Shown here: positions 1-7,471 of the stretch, in pieces | Layout: each line of letters begins with the position of its first letter | How positions within the stretch are numbered: position 1 is the first letter of the stretch | Assembly: GCA_045628865.1 (NCBI GenBank) | Contig: JAZQQB010000064.1 | Coordinates: forward strand, 13,013 to 77,012 | Length of the DNA stretch: 64,000 nt | From: JAZQQB01 sp045628865 | GTDB lineage: Bacteria; Bacillota; Clostridia; Lachnospirales; Lachnospiraceae | Direction: 5' to 3' | The notes under the pieces: model-generated | What the model saw: the letters and a program-made list of their open reading frames with translations, nothing else | Databases searched by the model: none | What the model was told of the DNA's origin: nothing | Made by a program: the position numbers and the translations under genes

Positions 1-663
1 TGTACGAACTTCTTCTTCTGTATCAGATAAGTAAATACAGTTACCTAAAGATTTGCTCATTTTAGCCTTACCATCTGTACCTGGAAGTCTTAAACAAGCC
101 TTATTATCTGGCAAAAGAATCTCTGGCTCAACCAATGCCTCCCCATATACAGAATTGAACTTACGGACGATTTCCTTACACTGTTCCAGCATTGGGAGCT
201 GATCTTCACCAACTGGAACTGTTGTCGCTTTAAATGCTGTGATATCAGCAGCCTGGCTGATTGGATATGTAAAGAAGCCTACTGGAATACTTGCTTCAAA
301 GTTACGCATCTGAATCTCTGACTTAACAGTAGGATTACGCTGCAATCTAGACACTGTAACAAGATTCATATAATAAAAAGAAAGCTCTGTTAATTCCTGA
401 ATCTGACTCTGTACAAACAAAGTTGATTTTGTTGGATCAAGTCCAACTGATAAATAGTCAAGAGCTACTTCAATAATGTTCTGTCTAACCTTCTCCGGGT
501 TATCTGCGTTATCAGTAAGTGCCTGTGCATCTGCGATCATAATAAAGATCTTGTCAAACTCTCCAGAGTTCTGTAACTCTACTCTTCTTCTTAAGGAACC
601 AACATAATGTCCTACGTGTAATCTTCCTGTTGGTCTGTCACCTGTCAAAATAATCTTGCTCAT
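1..663 (-). CDS. trpS: Tryptophanyl-tRNA synthetase, 5' part (truncated by window edge)
   Basis: Charges tRNA-Trp with tryptophan in the cytosol. About 221 N-terminal residues are visible; the rest lies beyond base 1. The class I signature is clear: GDRPTGRLHVGHYVGSL near residues 8-24 (HIGH-type motif) and KMSKS near residues 201-205, with TrpRS-type spacing between them. The ATG at 661-663 follows a short leader. Upstream lies a T-box element whose specifier codon reads TGG, which independently supports the tryptophan assignment. Monocistronic as far as can be seen, with its own promoter at 957-985. Nothing odd apart from the truncation. Confidence 0.96.
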   Translation of the reverse strand, partial: MSKIILTGDRPTGRLHVGHYVGSLRRRVELQNSGEFDKIFIMIADAQALTDNADNPEKVRQNIIEVALDYLSVGLDPTKSTLFVQSQIQELTELSFYYMNLVTVSRLQRNPTVKSEIQMRNFEASIPVGFFTYPISQAADITAFKATTVPVGEDQLPMLEQCKEIVRKFNSVYGEALVEPEILLPDNKACLRLPGTDGKAKMSKSLGNCIYLSDTEEEVRT

Positions 664-711
664 TCTATCCTCTTCTCCATTTCCTTAGTCATGCACAAAA
701 ACAATATTATA

Positions 712-745
712 AACGAAAAAAACCTTATCCACAAAGGATAAGGTT
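712..745 (-). terminator. Attenuator terminator of the trpS T-box
   Basis: Stem AACCTTATCC / GGATAAGGTT (721-745) followed on the minus strand by a run of T. It overlaps the 3' end of the T-box and ends about 50 nt before the trpS start codon. Confidence 0.88.
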
Positions 746-935
746 TATACTCATTGCCACCATTGTTTCTTGCATACCATCATATGCTACCTTGATAACG
801 GTAAGGTGCCGTCAACGCCTACTAAGAAAAATCCCTTCAGGTTGCCCTCATAAGTCCATTCGATAAACCATCCTCTACTGCTTCCCACCATCTGCAGCTC
901 TCTGTAAGAATCAAAATCAATCTACTTCTCTTAAT
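715..935 (-). promoter_or_regulatory. T-box riboswitch, tryptophan-specific, upstream of trpS
   Basis: Read on the minus strand, a Stem I-like region holds GAATGGAC with specifier TGG (bases 856-858). The T-box bulge region GGTGGCAA includes TGGC (756-759), able to pair with a tRNA ending GCCA; bacterial tRNA-Trp has G73, so specifier and discriminator agree. An intrinsic terminator follows at 712-745. Uncharged tRNA-Trp would stabilise the antiterminator and allow trpS transcription. The outer boundaries are approximate. Confidence 0.9.
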
Positions 936-956
936 CATCGGTTTTCATATAAAATT

Positions 957-985
957 AGTATAGTGATTTCGTATAAAAAAGTCAA
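957..985 (-). promoter_or_regulatory. Sigma-A promoter of trpS
   Basis: Minus-strand -35 TTGACT (980-985), 17-bp spacer, -10 TATACT (957-962). Initiation near 950 would give a leader containing the whole T-box. Confidence 0.8.
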
Positions 986-1096
986 CTATTTTATCATTTT
1001 AGTACTATTTTTTGTTAATATGTGATACAATGATGCTCGTGGTGTTTTACACCAATGTTTAAGGGATGAATCCCTGCAATATGGAGGAAAAGAAGT

Positions 1097-1501
1097 ATGA
1101 GTAAAGAAAAAATGGACCGCTATAAAGCAGCCAAAGCAAACAAAGAAGAAATCAGAAAGAAACAAAAAAGAACAAAAACATTTACCATTTTAGCATGGAT
1201 CATTATTCCGCTTGCTATCATTGGTTTACTTGTATGGGGCATCTATACAATCAATCATCCAAAGGTTGAAACAATCAACTATGACCTCAATGAATTCACA
1301 ACCGAAACTGGTGATATGTCACAATATGGCAGCGACATCACTGAAACCTTCTATGATGTTGAAGATTTCATCAATGCAACAGATGAATCCGTTGTTGAAG
1401 AAACTGCTGATGCAGCTGACGCTGAACAGTCTGACGATGAAGCTGACGCAGCAGAAGAAAACGCTGAACAGCCTGCTGAAGATGCTACTGTAAATGAATA
1501 A
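1097..1501 (+). CDS. Small single-pass membrane protein with acidic tail, unknown function
   Basis: 134 residues. I do not recognise a named family. A basic N-terminus (many Lys/Arg, residues 1-27) is followed by one strong hydrophobic segment (about 29-51, rich in Ile/Leu with two Trp) and a C-terminal half dominated by Glu, Asp and Ala (from about 95 on). The basic-then-TM order suggests the N-terminus inside and the acidic tail outside. A clear RBS (GGAGGAAAAG) sits 6 nt before the ATG. It is transcribed alone between trpS, which diverges, and pepT, which converges, and is closed by a strong hairpin. Similar small proteins are common in Lachnospiraceae; no role can be given. Confidence 0.75.
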   Translation: MSKEKMDRYKAAKANKEEIRKKQKRTKTFTILAWIIIPLAIIGLLVWGIYTINHPKVETINYDLNEFTTETGDMSQYGSDITETFYDVEDFINATDESVVEETADAADAEQSDDEADAAEENAEQPAEDATVNE

Positions 1502-1516
1502 TCAAATGAACATAGA

Positions 1517-1556
1517 AATGGAGAGGTCACTTTAGTGGTTCCTCTCCATTTTATTT
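1517..1556 (+). terminator. Intrinsic terminator between the small membrane protein and pepT
   Basis: Stem AATGGAGAGG (1517-1526) / CCTCTCCATT (1541-1550) followed by TTATTTT on the plus strand. It lies just beyond the pepT stop codon and could serve both convergent genes. Confidence 0.85.
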
Positions 1557-1559
1557 TCC

Positions 1560-2783
1560 CTATTCTGCGTATGCCTTCACAATAGATAACAAGATTTCAA
1601 CAATAGTTCTCATATCTTCCACGCAGGCGAACTCATTCTTTCCATGGAAATTCTCTCCACCTGTGCAAAGATTTGGGCAAGGAAGTCCCATGAAGGATAA
1701 TCTTGCACCATCTGTACCGCCTCTGATTGGCATTACCTCTGGTGTAACGCCATTCTCTAACATAGCCTTTTTCGCATTTTCAACCAAATGCATATGAGGC
1801 ACTAGTTCCTCTTTCATATTGAAATAGCTGTCTTTGATCTGTACTTCAAAAATGTTTTCCTTGTATTTTTTATTTAAATAATCCGCTGCATCTTGAAAAG
1901 CTGCTTTTTTCTCTTCAAATAAAGTTCTGTCATGATCACGAATGATATAATGTGCACTTGCTTCTTCTTCTGTTCCATTTAACTCACAAAGGTGATAAAA
2001 GCCTTCATACATTTCAGTTGCTTCCGGACACTGATTTGCTGGTAACAAACCATGAAATTCCATAGCAAGTGTAAGAGCATTTTTCATGATATTCTTTGCA
2101 CTTCCAGGATGAACACTCTTACCATGAACAATCAGCTTTGCACCTGCTGCATTAAAGTTCTCATAAGAAAGATCTCCGATTCCGCCACCATCAACGGTGT
2201 ATGCGAAATCTGCACCAAAAGCATTTACATCAAAGAAATCTACACCACGGCCAACCTCCTCATCTGGAGTAAATCCAATACAGATTTTACCATGTTTGAT
2301 GCTTGTATCATTCATCAATCTCTCTGCCAAAGCCATAATTTCTGAAATACCGGCTTTATCATCTGCACCAAGTAATGTAGTACCATCTGTTACAATCAAG
2401 CTCTTGCCTGTATACTTACTTAAAAACGGAAATTCCTTCACACTTGTTACAATATTTTTCTCAGAATTTAAAACAATATCCTCCCCATCATAGTGTTCAA
2501 TGATACGAGGCTTTACGTTGGCACCTGAAATAGCTGGTGAAGTATCCATATGAGAGATAAAGCCAATTGCCTTCGCTCCCTCTACATTCGATGGAATAGA
2601 TGCATAAATATAGTTATGTGTTTCATCCCATCTCACATCATTGATGCCCATCTGTTTCAATTCTTCAATCAAGATTTTTGCTAAATCCTTTTGTTTTTCT
2701 GTACTAGGAACCGCTTCCTGCTCATCCTTGGATTCTGTATCTATCTTCACATATCTTAAAAACTTATCAATAACATCTTCCAT
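1560..2783 (-). CDS. pepT: Peptidase T (tripeptide aminopeptidase, M20 family)
   Basis: Cytosolic zinc enzyme that removes the N-terminal residue from tripeptides, part of peptide utilisation. 407 residues, normal for PepT. Metal and catalytic motifs are in order: HMDT at about 78-81, GADDKAG at about 139-145, PDEEVGRG at about 173-180, VDGGG further on, and the C-terminal GGENFHGKNEF with the last metal-binding His. The ATG has GAGGAT upstream. The DUF1836 gene ends 54 nt upstream on the same strand, so the two may be co-transcribed. Confidence 0.95.
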   Translation of the reverse strand: MEDVIDKFLRYVKIDTESKDEQEAVPSTEKQKDLAKILIEELKQMGINDVRWDETHNYIYASIPSNVEGAKAIGFISHMDTSPAISGANVKPRIIEHYDGEDIVLNSEKNIVTSVKEFPFLSKYTGKSLIVTDGTTLLGADDKAGISEIMALAERLMNDTSIKHGKICIGFTPDEEVGRGVDFFDVNAFGADFAYTVDGGGIGDLSYENFNAAGAKLIVHGKSVHPGSAKNIMKNALTLAMEFHGLLPANQCPEATEMYEGFYHLCELNGTEEEASAHYIIRDHDRTLFEEKKAAFQDAADYLNKKYKENIFEVQIKDSYFNMKEELVPHMHLVENAKKAMLENGVTPEVMPIRGGTDGARLSFMGLPCPNLCTGGENFHGKNEFACVEDMRTIVEILLSIVKAYAE

Positions 2784-2837
2784 GGTCTATCCTCATCTTT
2801 CTTACTTGACTAACAGACTACCTTCTGACTAGTCTTT

Positions 2838-3464
2838 TTATTTTTTATCTTTTTTTTCATCAGTCTTTTGTGGAGCAAAAAAACCATCTAAAAGTTTCTC
2901 AATCAGCAGTTTCTTCACATACACATCTATTCCAAGCAATGTGATAAACGAAAAAATTTGTAAAAGATCCCTTTCTTTTTCATCTTCAACCTCATGAAAA
3001 GTTTCCTTTGCAGTTGCAAACTTCTCAGTGATATCCCCCTTTAATTTCTCAATCTCTGAAGGTTCTAACTGAAATACCTCTGTATATATTTTCTGAAAAT
3101 CGATACTTCCTGTTCCATCAAAATATTCTTCCGTTAATGGCTTAAGCATGGTCTGAATATCATTGATTGATAAAATATTCTTTGCATAATAGATTATGAT
3201 CAGAATCAAGATATGCTCTCTGGAATATTTCTTTTTCACAGGTGGTGGCAAAAGATCATTCTTCGCATAATTATTGATCATTGTCTTCGTCAGGATCTTA
3301 TCCTCCTCCGGGAAACGGGTCGCCTGCTTTAGCTTACTCTCCATAAAGGTTGTTACCTGATCCATATACATATCAATATTGGGTATATCTCTTGGTTTGA
3401 TATAAGAAATCCGTCCGAAACTCTCTATAATACTATTCAATAGATTTTCTGTATCAATTGTCAT
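2838..3464 (-). CDS. DUF1836 family protein, MerR-like DNA-binding fold
   Basis: 208 residues. The central block with TMINNYAKNDLLPPP and KKKYSREHILILIIIYY (about 90-125) is the signature of DUF1836, whose core resembles a MerR winged helix. The acidic and Lys-rich C-terminal end is low complexity. It is likely a transcriptional regulator; the target is unknown. It has its own strong promoter (3503-3531), is divergent from the YerC-like regulator, and lies upstream of pepT on the same strand. The ATG with GGAGAGAGGG upstream fixes the start. Confidence 0.85.
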   Translation of the reverse strand: MTIDTENLLNSIIESFGRISYIKPRDIPNIDMYMDQVTTFMESKLKQATRFPEEDKILTKTMINNYAKNDLLPPPVKKKYSREHILILIIIYYAKNILSINDIQTMLKPLTEEYFDGTGSIDFQKIYTEVFQLEPSEIEKLKGDITEKFATAKETFHEVEDEKERDLLQIFSFITLLGIDVYVKKLLIEKLLDGFFAPQKTDEKKDKK

Positions 3465-3502
3465 AATCCCTCTCTCCTAAACCCCTAGAACTCTCAAGGC
3501 TC

Positions 3503-3531
3503 ATTATATCCTAACGAATCTATATTTGCAA
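3503..3531 (-). promoter_or_regulatory. Promoter of the DUF1836 gene
   Basis: -35 TTGCAA (3526-3531), 17-bp spacer, perfect -10 TATAAT (3503-3508) on the minus strand, about 40 nt before the start codon. Confidence 0.75.
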
Positions 3532-3553
3532 CATTCGAAAAGTTTTACTTTAC

Positions 3554-3582
3554 TTTACTTTATGAAAGTACTATGATACAAT
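3554..3582 (+). promoter_or_regulatory. Probable promoter of the YerC-like gene
   Basis: -35 TTTACT (3554-3559), 17-bp spacer, -10 TACAAT (3577-3582). The -35 lies inside a run of ACTTT/ACTTTA direct repeats (3546-3562). The two divergent -35 hexamers are only 22 bp apart. Confidence 0.55.
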
Positions 3583-3593
3583 AGTCGTGACAG

Positions 3594-3625
3594 GTTACTT
3601 TAAAATTTTACAGTAGTAAAGTGAC
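3594..3625 (+). promoter_or_regulatory. Candidate operator (imperfect inverted repeat)
   Basis: GTTACTTTA (3594-3602) and TAAAGTGAC (3617-3625) form an inverted repeat with one mismatch, just downstream of the predicted promoter of the TrpR-like regulator. This is a typical place for an autoregulatory site. The half site resembles the ACTTTA repeats upstream. Confidence 0.35.
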
Positions 3626-3653
3626 GATATAATGAATAGTCTGAGGTAAAAAC

Positions 3654-3944
3654 ATGAACAAAAAAATTCAAACAGAAGCTGTAGATTTTCTTTTTGATGC
3701 AATTCTACAGTTAAAATCAAAAGAAGAGTGTTATCTTTTCTTTGAAGATCTGTGCACAGTGAATGAGTTACTTTCTTTATCACAGAGATTTGAAGTAGCT
3801 AGTATGTTGCGTAATCACAGCACTTACTTAGAAATAGCAGACAAAACAGGTGCGTCTACTGCAACAATCAGTCGTGTCAATCGTTCTTTAAACTACGGAA
3901 ACGATGGATATGATTTAGTTTTTGGTCGTATGGATCAGGAATAA
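3654..3944 (+). CDS. YerC/YecD-family TrpR-related protein
   Basis: 96 residues, the usual length. TrpR/YerC family members are small all-helical DNA-binding proteins. The helix-turn-helix is visible near residues 55-80 (LEIADKTGASTATISRVNRSL), preceded by the family's conserved SLSQRFEVASMLRN. The RBS is weak (CTGAGG, 3641-3646). It is probably a repressor, but its ligand is not known from sequence; most Firmicutes members are not bona fide Trp repressors. It is divergent from the DUF1836 regulator and shares a repeat-rich control region with it. A clean terminator follows. Confidence 0.9.
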   Translation: MNKKIQTEAVDFLFDAILQLKSKEECYLFFEDLCTVNELLSLSQRFEVASMLRNHSTYLEIADKTGASTATISRVNRSLNYGNDGYDLVFGRMDQE

Positions 3945-3948
3945 TTTA

Positions 3949-3979
3949 AAAGGCTGAAGCAAATGCTTCAGCCTTTTTT
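3949..3979. terminator. Bidirectional terminator between yerC-like and bactofilin genes
   Basis: Perfect 12-bp stem AAAGGCTGAAGC / GCTTCAGCCTTT with a 4-nt loop, T-rich on both strands. It serves two convergent genes. Confidence 0.9.
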
Positions 3980-3998
3980 ATTGGTTCTATTGAAAAAA

Positions 3999-4583
3999 TT
4001 ATGATTCCTCTTTGTTCTCTGTCGTTTCATTCTGTGTTTCTTCTTCCACTTCTTCCACTTCTTCTACAGAGTCCTCTGTGCCTTCAAAAGTAGAATCCTC
4101 TAACGACTCTTCTATTCCTTCATATTCTTCCTTTTCTTCATCTTCTAAAGGTAAAGTAACCTGGACCTTTCTTGGGCGTCCACGCTTACCGGTTTTCTTT
4201 ACCTGACCTTCTTCTGATTTTGGTAGGATCACATGCATATTACAATTACCATGAATGATTGCGTTCTCATCAACAACCAGCACGCTTGTATCCAAATTAC
4301 CAATGATCTTTGCTGTAGATGTTGCTTCAATTTTATTTTCAGCAGTTACATCACCATTGACTTGGCCACTTACAAAAACGTTCTTTGCTGTAATATTACC
4401 ACGAACAACACCATTTTCTCCTAAAATCAAAGAACCACCACACTGAACATCTCCTCGAATCTTTCCATCAATTCTGGTTGTTTCTTTTGATGTAAAGTTT
4501 CCTTCAATAACGGATCCTTCTCCAATGATCGTTCCTACTTTTGTTTCTGCTTTTTCAAGAGTTTGTTGCTTTTTTCCAAACAT
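3999..4583 (-). CDS. Bactofilin (polymer-forming cytoskeletal protein)
   Basis: 194 residues. Residues about 15-125 form the bactofilin beta-helix: repeated short strands with Gly turns (GSVIEGNF, IDGKIRGDV, VRGNITA, VSGQVNGDV, IIGNLDT, IHGNCNM). A short basic stretch (GKRGRPRK) is followed by a very acidic, disordered tail. Bactofilins self-assemble into membrane-associated filaments that position cell-wall enzymes and affect cell shape. The gene directly follows an M23-like membrane protein, an arrangement known from other bacteria where the two act together. It appears to share that gene's promoter. Confidence 0.93.
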   Translation of the reverse strand: MFGKKQQTLEKAETKVGTIIGEGSVIEGNFTSKETTRIDGKIRGDVQCGGSLILGENGVVRGNITAKNVFVSGQVNGDVTAENKIEATSTAKIIGNLDTSVLVVDENAIIHGNCNMHVILPKSEEGQVKKTGKRGRPRKVQVTLPLEDEEKEEYEGIEESLEDSTFEGTEDSVEEVEEVEEETQNETTENKEES

Positions 4584-4654
4584 TTTTTACCACCATTCTA
4601 CGCCTTTACATTTCTTAATAAATCACTCATCTATAAAAAGGAATGGGTTTCACC

Positions 4655-5461
4655 CTATCCACGAATTTCCATCACATCATCTGGATCAACATATTTTCCG
4701 TTTAACAAAATCTGATATCCAACCTTCTGTGTATCTGATAATTCGAAAATGACAGTTCCTCTTGCAACATCTGCACCTTCCTTTACTTTAGGCTCAGATT
4801 TATTTCGATAGATAGATACATAACCATTGCCATGATCTATTTCAACGCGGTATCCATACTCTGGATCTTCTGATACCAAGCGAACAATGCCCTGCCCAGC
4901 AGAAATAACTGATGTTCCTGTCCCAGAACTAAAAACAACAATATACTCCGGCGAATCTGCATCAACTTTCGTTGTGCCCTCCACTTCCTCATTCAGATTT
5001 TCTTCCAAATCATCCTGTTGTTCCTCTTTAGGTTCTACGATTCCATGAAATTCAATACTTGTCTGTCCATTCAATGGAAACAATGTCGGTGTAGCTTTCT
5101 TTTGAATTTCTTCCTCTAGTGCAACCAATTTCTCATCCTTGGATGCCACTGCAATACTCAATACATTCACCTGTTGCTGCAGATTTTCATTTTCAATAGA
5201 TAATTCTGCATTTTCAGCATTCAGCTTTTCATAATCTGCATGATTTGTTTTGAAAAAAAACGGTTCATGCTTCACATAACTTGATATATATGGGTATGCC
5301 ATTGTATATGCACCGCACACAATAACAACACATACGAAAGAACAGGCCACAATTGGTACCATCAAATGTGACATTCTAAAGTGATGTGCTTTCCCATCTG
5401 CACGATTTGCAATTACCATGACCGTAAAAGTAGACTTACGCTTATGACGTTTCTGTTTCAA
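4655..5461 (-). CDS. Membrane-anchored M23-like protein, probably non-catalytic; TTG start
   Basis: 268 residues from the chosen start. A basic N-terminus, one membrane helix (about 34-58), a coiled coil (about 75-118), an acidic linker, then an M23/LytM-like domain (about 165-265). The fold is recognisable (GYRVEIDHGNGYVSIY, then DVARGTVIFELSD), but the catalytic HxH is absent: VGYQILLNG stands where active enzymes have HxH. It is therefore more likely a scaffold or activator than an endopeptidase. Start choice: in-frame ATGs further upstream overlap the promoter -10 or lack an RBS, whereas the TTG at 5459-5461 has GGGAGG 7 nt before it. It forms an operon with the downstream bactofilin. Confidence 0.85.
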   Translation of the reverse strand: MKQKRHKRKSTFTVMVIANRADGKAHHFRMSHLMVPIVACSFVCVVIVCGAYTMAYPYISSYVKHEPFFFKTNHADYEKLNAENAELSIENENLQQQVNVLSIAVASKDEKLVALEEEIQKKATPTLFPLNGQTSIEFHGIVEPKEEQQDDLEENLNEEVEGTTKVDADSPEYIVVFSSGTGTSVISAGQGIVRLVSEDPEYGYRVEIDHGNGYVSIYRNKSEPKVKEGADVARGTVIFELSDTQKVGYQILLNGKYVDPDDVMEIRG

Positions 5462-5491
5462 AGCCCTACCTCCCACAATAAACATAAAACT

Positions 5492-5520
5492 ATTGTAACA
5501 CAATTTTCACATATATGCAA
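5492..5520 (-). promoter_or_regulatory. Promoter of the M23-like/bactofilin operon
   Basis: -35 TTGCAT (5515-5520), 17-bp spacer, -10 TACAAT (5492-5497). It overlaps the first in-frame ATG of the downstream frame, so translation must begin later, at the TTG. Confidence 0.75.
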
Positions 5521-5616
5521 TAACGCTAAAATTTTACCGAAAACTCGAATTGTTTACACAATGATACAATGGATTGATGGGATGTGGAATCAAAATGTAA
5601 ATCTTTCCTCGTATCA

Positions 5617-5652
5617 AATAAAAAGAAAGACCGATGGAATTCCATCGGTCTT
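5617..5652 (-). terminator. Terminator of the cold-shock gene
   Basis: 13-bp perfect palindrome arms AAGACCGATGGAA / TTCCATCGGTCTT (5627-5652) followed by a T-rich tract on the minus strand. It lies about 100 nt beyond the csp stop codon; nothing else is recognised in 5521-5750. Confidence 0.8.
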
Positions 5653-5750
5653 AATTAATCCGTTATTACAATATAGCTAGTTCAAAATATCGGTCTGATA
5701 TATTTAAAAAAGGCACATCGAAAAACTGATTAAATTGCTACAAATTCATC

Positions 5751-5951
5751 TTATAACTTTGTAACGTTAACTGCCTGAGGTCCTTTTTCTCCGTTAACTA
5801 CTTCGTATTCTACAGAAGCGCCTTCTTCTAAAGACTTAAATCCTTCCATATTTAATCCTGAATAGTGTACGAATACGTCGTTACCTTCTGCATCAGAGAT
5901 GAATCCATAACCCTTCTGGTTGTTGAACCACTTAACTGTACCTTTGTTCAT
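5751..5951 (-). CDS. csp: Cold-shock protein (CspA/CspB family)
   Basis: 66 residues, the standard size. A single five-stranded OB fold with both RNA-binding motifs visible: GYGFIS (RNP1, KGYGFI) and DVFVHYS (RNP2). It acts as an RNA chaperone. The start ATG (5949-5951) has AGGAGGT 9 nt upstream; the open frame continues about 20 codons upstream, but that stretch is untranslated leader lying below the promoter. One residue is less common: Tyr replaces Phe in VHYS. Confidence 0.96.
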   Translation of the reverse strand: MNKGTVKWFNNQKGYGFISDAEGNDVFVHYSGLNMEGFKSLEEGASVEYEVVNGEKGPQAVNVTKL

Positions 5952-6001
5952 TACAAAATACCTCCAAAATAATATGTCATTGCATGTTATGCAACACAAT
6001 A

Positions 6002-6030
6002 ACCATATCATAAGTTTTCAGTATTGTAAA
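6002..6030 (-). promoter_or_regulatory. Promoter of the cold-shock gene
   Basis: -35 TTTACA (6025-6030), 17-bp spacer, -10 TATGGT (6002-6007). The leader of about 45 nt contains GTTGCATAACATGCAA, a short imperfect palindrome. Confidence 0.6.
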
Positions 6031-6065
6031 GAAAAAAAAACGAATTTTGGGTAAAAATTGCGACT

Positions 6066-6839
6066 CTATTCAACAATTTGCATAATATGTCCCATAGAAA
6101 GCGGGCCTCCGAACAAATCTAGTGAACTACCTACTGTCACATTGATTTTTCCATTTCCTATTTTCTTCAGCAGTGAAATGTCTTCATATGTGTGAACACC
6201 ACCTGCATAAGTAACTGGAAGGATCATATGTTTCGCTAATAGCTTAACAACGTCAACCTCAATTCCATTATTTTTTCCCTCAACATCTACTGCATGGATT
6301 AAAAACTCATCTGCATAATCCGCTAACTGCTTCATTGTGAATTCATCTAACATGGTATCCGTCATATTCTGCCAGCGATCTGTAACAATACGATACCCTT
6401 CAGATGTCTTTTTACAGCTAAGATCCAACACAATGCGTTCTTTTCCTACTGCTGATTTTAGTTTTTCCAATCGATCAAAATCAATAATACCCCCATGAAA
6501 TACATAGGAGGTAACGATTACATGAGAAGCACCTGCATCAATAAACTCCTTTGCATTTTCAGCTGTAATCCCGCCACCAACCTGAAGTCCTCCCGGGTAT
6601 GCGCGTAGTGCTGTTTTTGCCTGATCACAGGTTGCCTGATACTGTTCACTATCCTTTGCATTAAGCAAAATAACATGCCCACCCTTTAATCCATTCCTTT
6701 TATAAAGTGATGCATAATAATCTGCCCCTTTTTCTGAAACAAAATTTTCTTTTGCATAATCATTGGCGTCTGTTAAGCTTCCGCCAACAATCTGCTTCAC
6801 TTTTCCATTGTGTATATCTATACATGGGCGAAATTCCAT
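6066..6839 (-). CDS. hisA: Eukaryote-type HisA (ProFAR isomerase)
   Basis: 257 residues. TIM-barrel isomerase of histidine biosynthesis (ProFAR to PRFAR). The sequence follows the HIS6-like branch more than classical bacterial HisA: CIDIHNGKVKQIVGGSL at the N-terminus, GGLQVGGGI, VIVTSYVF, VLDLSCKK, DRWQNMTD, EFLIHAVDVEG, TYAGGV and GSSLDLFGG near the end. Start: the ATG at 6837-6839 has TTGGAGG upstream; the longer frame has no RBS and runs over the divergent lipoprotein region. No other his genes are next to it, so it stands alone. Assignment is strong; the branch assignment is from motif memory. Confidence 0.92.
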   Translation of the reverse strand: MEFRPCIDIHNGKVKQIVGGSLTDANDYAKENFVSEKGADYYASLYKRNGLKGGHVILLNAKDSEQYQATCDQAKTALRAYPGGLQVGGGITAENAKEFIDAGASHVIVTSYVFHGGIIDFDRLEKLKSAVGKERIVLDLSCKKTSEGYRIVTDRWQNMTDTMLDEFTMKQLADYADEFLIHAVDVEGKNNGIEVDVVKLLAKHMILPVTYAGGVHTYEDISLLKKIGNGKINVTVGSSLDLFGGPLSMGHIMQIVE

Positions 6840-6944
6840 TTTTTTCCTCCAAAAAAAATTTTCTTTTGCATAAAATCGTATCGTTCCTTTCATACTAAAC
6901 ATAAAGCAAAAAAAATGTCCACTAAAGTGGAGAATGGAGGCTTT

Positions 6945-7391
6945 ATGAAAAAGAATAAAATTCGTTCTACATGCAAACAATGTGCTAGTGCACTTGCATT
7001 AACATTGCTATTAAGTGCTCTACTAGCATGTGGTGATGAGACATCCTCTTCTAAGGATGAGAGCGATATGGTAACAACTGAAACCAATTCAAACATTGCA
7101 AATCAAAACAACAAAGAGACACATAACCAGGACCTTGGTACTGGTGGAAATCAGACGGCCACTGAAAATAACAGTTCTCTAAATTCTGATGAACAGACCA
7201 ATACAGATGGTGTGGCAGATGACATTGCAGACGGTGCCAATGATGTGGTAAATGGTGTTTCTGATGGAGTATCCGATGTTGTTGATGGAATCGCAGATGG
7301 GGTAAATGATGTAACAGATGGAACCAATGACGATACCAATAATACCTCAAATCGTTCTAGAATGTCTCAACCTTTCAATACCACAAAATAA
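6945..7391 (+). CDS. Lipoprotein with amphipathic Asp/Val/Gly repeats
   Basis: 148 residues. Lys/Arg-rich start, hydrophobic segment (14-28) and lipobox LLAC with Cys29, so an exported lipid-anchored protein. The mature part is Asn/Thr/Ser/Asp rich; about residues 93-135 are an imperfect repeat in which Val or Ile alternates with Asp-Gly or Asn-Asp (DGVADDIADGANDVV, NGVSDGVSDVVDG), likely a flexible or LEA-like amphipathic stretch. ATG 6945-6947 has GGAGG 7 nt upstream. It is divergent from hisA. Function unknown; it resembles other small Lachnospiraceae lipoproteins with this repeat style. Confidence 0.8.
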   Translation: MKKNKIRSTCKQCASALALTLLLSALLACGDETSSSKDESDMVTTETNSNIANQNNKETHNQDLGTGGNQTATENNSSLNSDEQTNTDGVADDIADGANDVVNGVSDGVSDVVDGIADGVNDVTDGTNDDTNNTSNRSRMSQPFNTTK

Positions 7392-7406
7392 TCTTTTTTC
7401 AAAACA

Positions 7407-7434
7407 TGGAGTTGTAGACAAATCTACAACTCCA
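7407..7434. terminator. Terminator between the lipoprotein and dapB
   Basis: Perfect 12-bp stem TGGAGTTGTAGA / TCTACAACTCCA with a 4-nt loop, between two convergent genes. The T tracts on either side are modest. Confidence 0.75.
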
Positions 7435-7471
7435 TTCTCATTTCTACAAATAGCATTTTGGATACACAATT

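Noticed and set aside
3628..3633. TATAAT close to the yerC-like RBS as a promoter
   Set aside because: Transcription would begin inside the RBS and there is no -35; the TTTACT-17-TACAAT pair upstream is better.
5462..5503. ATG start of the M23-like protein at 5503
   Set aside because: This ATG overlaps the promoter -10 (TACAAT), so it would not be in the mRNA; the TTG at 5461 has a good RBS.
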